Shown: in pieces, positions 57,805 through 64,000 of the stretch
How positions within the stretch are numbered: the stretch's first letter is position 1
Layout: every line of letters starts with the position of its first letter
DNA from: Paracidobacterium acidisoli
GTDB taxonomy: Bacteria; Acidobacteriota; Terriglobia; Terriglobales; Acidobacteriaceae
NCBI RefSeq assembly: GCF_003428625.2
Contig: NZ_QVQT02000006.1
Span: 186,001-250,000, forward strand
Direction: 5' to 3'
DNA length: 64,000 nucleotides
Notes under the pieces: model-generated
What the model was told of the DNA's origin: nothing
The model's input: the letters and a program-made list of their open reading frames with translations, nothing else
The model's database searches: none
Made by a program: the position numbers and the translations under genes

Positions 57805-59121
57805 ATGCGCCAGAGAATCTTTGCATTTGCTTTTGTGGCCGCTCTGGCGGCGGGCTCTTCTTCATTCGCGGCCGCGCAGGCAGCCTCGCTGCCGCCGGGC
57901 ACGCAGGTGGAAGACAACGCGCAGAGTCCGGCGGCGGGTCCGCTGGCCGAGGCCGAGTCATCGCTGGCGGCGAGGGATTATGCGAAGGCGGCAGCCACGC
58001 TGGATATCTGGCTTTCGGCGCATCCCGATGATGCGCGGGCGCTCTTTGACCGCGGCTATGCGGAGGACGCGCAGGGGCACACCGACGTGGCCGCGACCTG
58101 GTACCGGAAGGCGATTGCCGCCGATCCAAAACAGTTTGAGTCGCGCCTGGCGCTGGGGCTGATTCTGGCGGCGAAGGGCGATGACGGCGCGCGCGAGCAG
58201 CTGGAGGCCGCGGCAAAGCTCGAGCCGAATCCGCCGAATCCCGACGCGAAGGCGCAGGCCGACCGCGCTCTGGCTCGCCTGCTGCGGAACAACGATCCGG
58301 AGGGGGCGAAGAACGCTCTGCTGGACGCGCTGAAGCTGAGCCCGGAGACTCCGGACGATACGCTGCTGACGGCTGAGATTGCCGAAGCGGCCGGCGACCC
58401 GGACACGGCGCAGCAGGCGTACCAGCGGGTGCTGCAGGAGCAGCCGGATTCGTCCCAGGCCATTGCCGGGCTGGCCCATCTGCTGATTGCGCAGAAAAAG
58501 TATGCCGATGCGGAGCCGCTGGTCTCTTCAGCACTGAAGCGGGACCCGGACGATCCGGCGCTGAATGCGCAGATGGCGACGATTCTGGCAGGGGAAGGCA
58601 AGGAGGCGGAGGCGGTGTCGGTGCTGGAGAAGCTGCACGGGCTGGCTCCGGGAAACCAGTCGGTCGGCGGCATGCTGGCCGATGCGTATATGCAGACGGG
58701 CGCTCTGGACAAGGCCGATGCGCTGTATCAACAGCTGCTGAGCGCGGCGCCGCGCGATCCGGAGTTTCTGGACGCGCGCGGGCAGATCCTGATCCGGCAG
58801 GAGCACTATGCCGGGGCGATTGCGGCCTTTCAGAAGGCCGTGGCGGCGAAACCGGACGATGCCGATGCCCTGGGGGGAATCGCCTTCGCGGCCTCGAAGA
58901 CGGCGCAGTACCCGCTGGAGCTGCAGGCTCTTTCCACACGATCAAAATATGTGGCTGATACGCCCGTAACCTTGTTTCTTTACGCTACGGCGTACGATAA
59001 TCTGCATCAAACCGAGGCAGCAGCGGATTATTACCACCGGTTCCTCGCTGCAGCTCAGGATAAATTTCCAGACCAGGAGTGGCAGGCTCGTCACCGGCTG
59101 ATTGCTCTTGGTAAAAAGTAA
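57805..59121 (+). CDS. Secreted TPR-repeat protein
   Basis: A 438-residue protein with a signal peptide (1-25, cleaved after AAQA) followed by about ten tetratricopeptide-like units (for example AAATLDIWLSAHPDDARALFDRGYAEDAQG; AIAAFQKAVAAKPDDADALGGIAF). Such solenoids serve as scaffolds in envelope complexes. The first 50 bases upstream contain AT-rich direct repeats, and AGGAG lies about 18 bases before the ATG. The next gene, also secreted, begins 38 bases downstream, so the two may act together. Confidence 0.8.
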   Translation: MRQRIFAFAFVAALAAGSSSFAAAQAASLPPGTQVEDNAQSPAAGPLAEAESSLAARDYAKAAATLDIWLSAHPDDARALFDRGYAEDAQGHTDVAATWYRKAIAADPKQFESRLALGLILAAKGDDGAREQLEAAAKLEPNPPNPDAKAQADRALARLLRNNDPEGAKNALLDALKLSPETPDDTLLTAEIAEAAGDPDTAQQAYQRVLQEQPDSSQAIAGLAHLLIAQKKYADAEPLVSSALKRDPDDPALNAQMATILAGEGKEAEAVSVLEKLHGLAPGNQSVGGMLADAYMQTGALDKADALYQQLLSAAPRDPEFLDARGQILIRQEHYAGAIAAFQKAVAAKPDDADALGGIAFAASKTAQYPLELQALSTRSKYVADTPVTLFLYATAYDNLHQTEAAADYYHRFLAAAQDKFPDQEWQARHRLIALGKK

Positions 59122-59159
59122 CGGCGCTTCAGGCACCGCTGCACCTCAGGAGGTGCAAT

Positions 59160-59612
59160 ATGCGGTTCGTCGCAGTGATTGCTGTTATCGCCCTTCTCCC
59201 CGTCCCGTTTGCCTCGGCGGGCAATCTGGATGAAAAAATCCCCGATGCGCAACAGCTTGCCGCACTGGAAGTGCGCGCAGCCGAGGCGTCTCCACGCGAG
59301 CAGTGCTACCTCTATGCGGAGCTGGTGCACTCGATGACGGAGATCGCCACGATCCAGCTTCAGCAGGGCCAGGGAGCCCAGGCTTCGGCCTCTCTGGAGT
59401 CGGCGAGAAGCTATGCTGCGAAGCTCCAGACCGGCCTGGTGAACAATGCCAGAAAGCTGAAGAATGCCGAGATTCTGATTCGCCACACGGCCTTCCGGCT
59501 GAAGGAGCTGATGATGGGCGCCTCGCTCGACGATCGTCCCACGATGGAGGCGACGCTGCAGCAGCTCAATACGGTCGAAGCCAGGATGATGATGCAGGTC
59601 TTCCAGAAATAG
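59160..59612 (+). CDS. Small secreted helical protein of unknown function
   Basis: A 150-residue protein with a signal peptide (1-20, VPFASA) and a mature part predicted almost entirely helical (PDAQQLAALEVRAAEASPREQC; IQLQQGQGAQASASLESARSYAAKLQ; MEATLQQLNTVEARMMM). One cysteine (C48) remains. AGGAGGTG lies 5 bases before ATG 59160, a very strong ribosome site. It directly follows the secreted TPR gene. I do not recognise the family. Confidence 0.7.
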   Translation: MRFVAVIAVIALLPVPFASAGNLDEKIPDAQQLAALEVRAAEASPREQCYLYAELVHSMTEIATIQLQQGQGAQASASLESARSYAAKLQTGLVNNARKLKNAEILIRHTAFRLKELMMGASLDDRPTMEATLQQLNTVEARMMMQVFQK

Positions 59613-59812
59613 ATCCGGAAGCAGCCGGCCTGGAAGCGGCAGATCAGGAAGCAGCGGGGGCCGGATTAAAGCCAGAGTGTGAGTGATTTTCCGTGCTACG
59701 ACAGCCGCGGAAAACCCTAAAGCATTCCATCCGGAATGCGCCTTATCTCACTCAGGCTACTGCAGGCGGAAGATACGCTGCGTATGGCGGCTGGCGCTGT
59801 CCGAAATGTTTG

Positions 59813-60337
59813 TCAGAGAACGACGCTGCCCTTCGGCGCGGGGGTCTTTTTCGGCCTTCGGAAGGCGTAGACGATGGCCAGCAGCGGCGGCGCAAGGAGA
59901 ACTCCCCAGAACGGGATGAGGATGCCGAGCAGGATGGGCGCGAGCAGCGAGACCCAGAAGGGCACGCGCGTGATGCGGTGGAAGAGCCAGGGCTGCAGCA
60001 CGAGCTGATCGACGATGACGATGACGGCGTAGAGGCCGAGCACGAGGCCGAGGCGGTACTCGTCGTGACCGCTGAAGGCGACGGCAAGCACGGGAAAGAT
60101 GACGGCGATGACGCCGCCCCAGGCGGGGATCAGCGTCATGAGGCCGCCGATGACGGCCCACAGCGGCGCGAAGGGCACCCCGAGCAGAAGCAGTCCGGCG
60201 AGCCAGAGGACGGCGACGCAGAGCCCTTCGATGAGGACCGCCTTCGACCAGGCGAAGAGGGCGCGTCCGGCGGTGCGGCTGTGCGCTTTGAGATCGGACC
60301 AGAAAACAGGCTTCGAGGGAATGATCTTTGAGGGCAT
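59813..60337 (-). CDS. Half-length AI-2E/PerM-family-like membrane protein
   Basis: A 174-residue protein with about four hydrophobic helices. PLWAVIGGLMTLIPAWGGVIAVI matches the conserved core of the AI-2E exporter/PerM family, and YAVIVIVDQLVLQPWLFHRITRVPFWVSLLAPILLGILIPFWGVLLAPPLLAI its C-terminal half. Full members are about 350 residues, so only the second half is present; upstream sequence on this strand shows no N-terminal half, which suggests truncation or a short variant. A ribosome-like GAAGG precedes ATG 60337. Substrate unknown. Confidence 0.65.
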   Translation of the reverse strand: MPSKIIPSKPVFWSDLKAHSRTAGRALFAWSKAVLIEGLCVAVLWLAGLLLLGVPFAPLWAVIGGLMTLIPAWGGVIAVIFPVLAVAFSGHDEYRLGLVLGLYAVIVIVDQLVLQPWLFHRITRVPFWVSLLAPILLGILIPFWGVLLAPPLLAIVYAFRRPKKTPAPKGSVVL

Positions 60338-60474
60338 GGACCTTCGCTGTCTGATTAGACGGCGGCGGGCGGATGATGGATGGATTTATGCATGGACGGC
60401 GGACGGACGGGCGGATGATGGCCTGAGATTTCACCCGCTTGCCGAGGGAGCGAACTGCTATCGTAAAAGCAGCT

Positions 60475-61173
60475 ATGAAATTTGGCGTCCTCGTCTTTCC
60501 CGGCTCAAACTGCGACCACGATACGTACCACGTTATTGCCGAGCTGGCCCATCAGCCAGTCACCTTTCTCTGGCACGATTCGCCGAGCCTTGAAAACTGC
60601 GACGCCATCCTGGTTCCCGGCGGCTTTGCCTATGGCGACTATCTGCGCACCGGAGCCATTGCCCGCTTTTCGCCGGTGATGCAGTCGGTGAAGAAGTTTG
60701 CCGCGGACGGCGGACTGGTGCTGGGCATCTGCAACGGATTTCAGATTCTGTGCGAGGCGGGGCTGCTGCCGGGCGCGCTGATGCGCAACGCGGGGCTGAA
60801 GTACATCTGCAAACAGGTGTGGCTGCGCACTGAGACCGCAGATTCTCCCTTTACGAACCTGCTGACGCCGGGAGAGACGCTGAAGGTTCCCATCGGCCAC
60901 ATGGAAGGCAACTACTTCTGCGACGAATCGACGCTGGCCACGCTGCGCCGCGACGAGCGCATCGCCTTCCGCTATGCGACGCCCGAGGGAGAGATTACGC
61001 GCGAGGCGAACCCCAACGGATCGCTCGACAACATTGCGGGCATCCTGAATGAGGGACGCAATGTGCTGGGCATGATGCCGCATCCCGACCGCTCGAGCGA
61101 GGCGCTGCTTGGCTCCGCCGATGGGTTCCGGATCTTCCAGTCACTGACGGGAGCCCTGGCGGCGCGCTCATGA
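60475..61173 (+). CDS. purQ: Phosphoribosylformylglycinamidine synthase, glutaminase subunit
   Basis: A 232-residue class I glutamine amidotransferase that feeds ammonia to PurL in purine synthesis. The nucleophile is the cysteine of [10 protein letters not shown]; the His and Glu of the triad are in [14 protein letters not shown]. The start [16 protein letters not shown] is the family's. Length is normal. Partner genes purL and purS are not in the window. Its stop overlaps the start of a CpsB/YwqE-type phosphatase gene by 4 bases (ATGA). Confidence 0.95.
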   Translation: MKFGVLVFPGSNCDHDTYHVIAELAHQPVTFLWHDSPSLENCDAILVPGGFAYGDYLRTGAIARFSPVMQSVKKFAADGGLVLGICNGFQILCEAGLLPGALMRNAGLKYICKQVWLRTETADSPFTNLLTPGETLKVPIGHMEGNYFCDESTLATLRRDERIAFRYATPEGEITREANPNGSLDNIAGILNEGRNVLGMMPHPDRSSEALLGSADGFRIFQSLTGALAARS

Positions 61174-61970
61174 TCGATATTCATCATCACCTGCTGTTCG
61201 GACTCGACGACGGCGCGCCCGATCTTGAAACGTCGGTCGCGATGGTCGATGCGGCGGCGGCGGACGGCATCACGCATATCGTCTGCACACCGCATTCGAA
61301 CGAGCACTTCCGCTTCGATCCGGAGGCGAACCAGCAGAGGCTGGCGGCGATACGGGAGCGGATCGGCGACAAGGTGACGCTGGGGCTGGGGTGTGACTTC
61401 CACCTGTCGTGGGACAACATCGAAGACGCGCTGCGCCATCCGGCGAAGTACAGCATCAACGGCGGGCAGTATCTGCTGGTGGAGTTTGCCGAGCTGATGA
61501 TTCCGGCCAGCATCGGGGATTCGTTCTACGAGCTTTCGGTCAAGGGCCTGCGCTCGATCATCACGCACCCGGAGCGCAATCCGATCATTCAGCGCCACCC
61601 GGAGCGGCTGGCGGGATGGCTGCGCGACGGATGCCTGGTGCAGATTACGGCTTCGTCGCTCAACGGACGCTTCGGCAGAACGGCGCAGAGCTTTGCCTTT
61701 GAGTGCCTCGAAAAGAACTGGGTCCACTTTCTGGCCACCGATGCGCACAACGTGAAGGGCCGTCCTCCGCAGATGCGTGAGGCGTGGGAGACGGTGGCGA
61801 AGCGCTACGGCCAGGCGACCGCCGACCGGCTCTGCATCGGGAATCCGCGCGCCGCGTTCAACAACGCGGAGTGGCCCGCGCAGCCCGATCCGGAAGGTAT
61901 TTTCGACAACGAGCCGGACCCGGCGCAGAAGCGCAGGCCCGGCTTTCTTAACAGGCTGTTCACCAAATAG
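61170..61970 (+). CDS. CpsB/YwqE-type PHP-domain tyrosine phosphatase
   Basis: A 266-residue metal-dependent phosphatase of the PHP superfamily. Metal ligands are visible in [15 protein letters not shown] (1-15), [24 protein letters not shown] and LATDAHN. In Firmicutes such enzymes dephosphorylate the tyrosine kinases that control capsule export. No kinase is nearby; the tie to exopolysaccharide is inherited from family knowledge. The ATG overlaps the purQ stop, so it is translated with purQ. The C-terminus has a Pro/Arg-rich extension. Confidence 0.88.
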   Translation: MIDIHHHLLFGLDDGAPDLETSVAMVDAAAADGITHIVCTPHSNEHFRFDPEANQQRLAAIRERIGDKVTLGLGCDFHLSWDNIEDALRHPAKYSINGGQYLLVEFAELMIPASIGDSFYELSVKGLRSIITHPERNPIIQRHPERLAGWLRDGCLVQITASSLNGRFGRTAQSFAFECLEKNWVHFLATDAHNVKGRPPQMREAWETVAKRYGQATADRLCIGNPRAAFNNAEWPAQPDPEGIFDNEPDPAQKRRPGFLNRLFTK

Positions 61971-62123
61971 CAAAACAACAGTGACCTGTTCCCGATCCGG
62001 TTTTCAACCGGATAGACGCGGTTTGACGAGATTCTGTCACCAGCCTGTCACTCCTTTGCGCTCTGCTTGACATCCTCCGGAAACGACGCGCACTTTCCAG
62101 AACACAGGGAAAGGACGGATGTT

Positions 62124-63293
62124 ATGCAACCTACGAATACTCTCTCCTTCCGCCGCGTCTGGATGGCAGCAGGCCTCCAGGCCGATCACTCCCGCATGCG
62201 CAGATCCGGTGTGATTTCGGGACTGCTGCTTGCGGGTCTGTTTCTTCTGACGGTGACGGCGGGCTTTGCCCAGCGTCACGACAACGATGCCGACGATGCG
62301 TTTCTTCCCAGCCCGATACGCAGCGTCTCCACCGTTCCCGGCAACGGAGATGTGAATCCCTACGGAGTCGTCTTCATTCCGCGCGATTTCCAGAGCGGAT
62401 CGGGCCCGCTGCGGCGAGGCGATATCCTGGTTTCGAATTTCAACAACGCAGCGAATCTGCAGGGTACCGGCACCACGATTGTGCGCATACCGCAGTCGGG
62501 CGCGCAGTCTCTGTTTTTTCAGGGAACAACGCCGCTGGGACTGAGCACGGCACTGGGCGCTCTGCGGGCGGGGCTGATCGTGGTCGGCAACTTTCCCAGC
62601 AAGGACGGCACCTTTGCCACGGCCACGGCGGGCTCGCTGCTGGTGATCAACAATCGCGGGCAGTGGATCCAGAGCTTCGCGGGGCCGGAGATTCAGGGTC
62701 CGTGGGATATGGCGCTGGTGGATCACGGAGACCGGGCCATCGCGTTTATCGCAAACACGCTGACGGGGAGCATCGCGCGTCTCGATTTCGCGGTGCGGGC
62801 GAGCGGGCTGACGCTGCTGCGCTCGAAGACGATTGCCTCGGGCTACATGCACAGAGGCGATCCGGTAACGTTCGTCGTGTCGCCGACGGGGCTGGTGTAT
62901 GACGAGCACAGCGGTGTGCTCTATGTGGCGTCGACGGGCGACAACGCGGTGTTTGCGATCAATAATGCGGCGGACCGCATGACGGATGCGGGCATGGGAC
63001 GACTGGTTTACCAGGACAATACTCACCTGCACGGCGCGCTGGCGATGGCCGAGGCTCCGAACGGGCACCTGCTGGTGGCCAACAGCGACGGCATCAACAG
63101 CGATCCCAATCAGCCGAGCGAGATTGTGGAGTTCACCAAAGGCGGAACGTTCGTGAAGCAGCTCTCGGTCGATCCGGCGCAGGGAGGGGCCTTCGGGCTG
63201 GCGGTGCGCAGCACGGAGGACGTGGTGACGTTCGCCGCGGTCGATGACAACACGGCGTCTCTGCTGATCTGGCTGCTGAACAGCGAGGAGTGA
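62124..63293 (+). CDS. Secreted NHL/YncE-like beta-propeller protein
   Basis: A 389-residue protein. The start ATG 62124 follows AAAGGACGG; an extended basic N-terminus precedes the signal helix at about 32-50 (ISGLLLAGLFLLTVTAGFAQ). The mature protein has regularly spaced propeller strands (RRGDILVSNFNNAANLQGTG; AGSLLVINNRGQWIQSFAG; GVLYVASTGDNAVFAI; NGHLLVANSDGIN). An acidic RHDNDADD stretch follows the signal. Function is unknown; related proteins in Acidobacteria are exported lactonase-like propellers without shown activity. Confidence 0.75.
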   Translation: MQPTNTLSFRRVWMAAGLQADHSRMRRSGVISGLLLAGLFLLTVTAGFAQRHDNDADDAFLPSPIRSVSTVPGNGDVNPYGVVFIPRDFQSGSGPLRRGDILVSNFNNAANLQGTGTTIVRIPQSGAQSLFFQGTTPLGLSTALGALRAGLIVVGNFPSKDGTFATATAGSLLVINNRGQWIQSFAGPEIQGPWDMALVDHGDRAIAFIANTLTGSIARLDFAVRASGLTLLRSKTIASGYMHRGDPVTFVVSPTGLVYDEHSGVLYVASTGDNAVFAINNAADRMTDAGMGRLVYQDNTHLHGALAMAEAPNGHLLVANSDGINSDPNQPSEIVEFTKGGTFVKQLSVDPAQGGAFGLAVRSTEDVVTFAAVDDNTASLLIWLLNSEE

Positions 63294-63619
63294 CGCGGTA
63301 TCGCAGAAGAGCAGGAAGCGGACCGGACGGGCAGAGGCGACGGCCTCTGTCCGCCGGGCGGCGCGAGGCGTCAGAGGCCGAGAACGCCGTGCTGTCCTCA
63401 CGGGAATGCTTCCGATCTCTGTCTCCGTATCATCGCGTCCCTCCGTGTCTTCGTGTCCGGATCTGAACGCCGGTGTCCGGTTTTTTCGCGCGAAGTGTCC
63501 GGATCGTCCTGTAAAGTCTCTTAAATTTCAGCCACCTGGCATAAAAAGATACTTCCGGCCTTTGGCCCATGATTTGCTCTTCTCCTGTCTGACTTTTCAT
63601 TTTGATGGGGAGGGCCGTC
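63294..63619. other. Intergenic region before the ADOP permease gene
   Basis: A 326-base stretch without a supported gene. CAGAGGC-GACG-GCCTCTG (63332-63349) is a hairpin that may end the propeller-gene transcript. TCTCTGTCTCCGTATCATCGCGTCCCTCCGTG-like sequence (63417-63445) is low in structure. The ADOP promoter was not identified. Confidence 0.45.
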
Positions 63620-64000
63620 ATGTCTGGAATGTTCCCCGTTTCCGCGAGAGATCTGCAGTATGCGATTCGCCAGCTGAGGAAGGCGCCGGGGTTTACTCTG
63701 GTCTGCGTCCTGACGCTGGCGCTGGGCATTGGAGCGAACACGGCCGTCTTCAGCGTGATGAATGCCGTGCTGCTGCGGTCGCTGCCTGTCTCCGATCCGG
63801 CGCACGTTGTCTACCTGCAGACCTCGAATGCGCCTCGCATGACCGGGACGATCGACTCTCATGAAACGTTCTCGTATCCGGTGTACGACGCGCTGCGCCG
63901 CCAGCACAGCGCTTTGTCCGCGGTGATCGCATTCGCACCTCTTTCCGGCAACAAGGTCGCGGTGCGTTACGGAACCGATCCCGAAGAAGCCGAAGGCGAT
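63620..64000 (+). CDS. MacB-like ADOP-type permease (partial, runs off the window)
   Basis: The first 127 residues of an ABC-type permease of the acidobacterial duplicated orphan permease kind. RDLQYAIRQLRKAPGFTLVCVLTLALGIGANTAVFSVMNAVLLRSLP is the diagnostic N-terminus: amphipathic segment, first membrane helix and the LGIGANTAVFS motif; the start of the periplasmic MacB_PCD domain follows. Full members have about 800-900 residues with two FtsX modules and usually lack a neighbouring ATPase. The frame is open to base 64000. GGGGAGG lies upstream of ATG 63620. Confidence 0.9.
   Translation, partial: MSGMFPVSARDLQYAIRQLRKAPGFTLVCVLTLALGIGANTAVFSVMNAVLLRSLPVSDPAHVVYLQTSNAPRMTGTIDSHETFSYPVYDALRRQHSALSAVIAFAPLSGNKVAVRYGTDPEEAEGD

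Noticed and set aside
1-64000. Prophage, transposon or integrative element
   Set aside because: No integrase, transposase, phage structural gene, or tRNA-associated attachment duplication was seen; the tRNA-Arg gene has no repeated 3' end in the window.

Overview
The window is about 62% GC and looks like a chromosomal segment of an acidobacterium (class Terriglobia, Acidobacteriaceae-like). Lineage markers are two very large Oar-type TonB-dependent receptors with an N-terminal carboxypeptidase-regulatory-like domain, a VWFA-related acidobacterial-type secreted protein, an ADOP-type orphan MacB-like permease at the right edge, a winged-helix/transmembrane regulator beside a receptor, and families of short intergenic hairpin repeats. 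No phage, IS element, integron or CRISPR array was recognised. The taxon is inferred from gene content only.

Layout. 1-3.9 kb: murQ, an AbrB/Doc toxin-antitoxin pair, murA and a DinB-like protein. 3.9-7.9 kb (minus): M20 peptidase, Na+/solute symporter and P1-family peptidase, probably one scavenging operon. 8-13.2 kb: receptor 1, divergent from a GntR/FadR-type regulator and an SDR dehydrogenase. 13.2-16.9 kb: an M1-type peptidase, a repeat cluster and a CehA/McbA-type PHP hydrolase. 17-22 kb: receptor 2 divergent from its probable membrane-bound regulator. 22.1-24.9 kb: a Ro60/Rsr ortholog preceded by an array of Y RNA-like elements. 25-30.2 kb: a phosphodiesterase, a 2OG-Fe(II) oxygenase, two sugar/polysaccharide genes and an orphan ABC permease. 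30.4-33.4 kb: pnp and rpsO. 33.6-41.1 kb (minus): zinc-ribbon membrane protein, MFS exporter, dienelactone hydrolase, VWA protein, GH10 xylanase, FtsB/DivIC-like protein and phosphohexomutase. 41.3-43.5 kb: cutA, a tiny membrane protein, bioY, mqnD. 43.6-48.3 kb: DinB protein, membrane spermidine-synthase-like protein, tRNA-Arg(ACG), a Gly/His-rich secreted protein and a TonB-like protein. 48.6-52 kb: ileS-lspA. 52.2-64 kb: secreted propeller-like proteins, a hendecad coiled-coil protein, uvrA, TPR protein, half-length AI-2E-like protein, purQ overlapping a CpsB/YwqE-type phosphatase gene, and a partial ADOP permease.

The most interesting locus is 22.1-24.9 kb on the minus strand. Upstream of the Ro60/Rsr gene I find four non-identical elements sharing a closing helix and a conserved internal loop (5' GGTGGYG, 3' RTTCCC). 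Two enclose tRNA mimics. In one (24258-24389) every helix of a canonical tRNA can be drawn, but in circularly permuted order: anticodon arm with the tRNA-Asn loop CTGTTAA, T arm, a 7-bp acceptor helix closed by a GTAA tetraloop, then D arm. The second (23618-23752) has a GAAA-capped acceptor helix and is opened at a different point, in the D loop. The other two carry unrelated or minimal inner domains. An unrecognised four-cysteine protein is encoded inside the array. Ro60 partnering with tRNA-like Y RNAs is established in other bacteria; this four-member array with two permutation points and an embedded protein gene is, to my knowledge, unusual.

All structures were folded by hand. No database search, covariance model or expression data was available.
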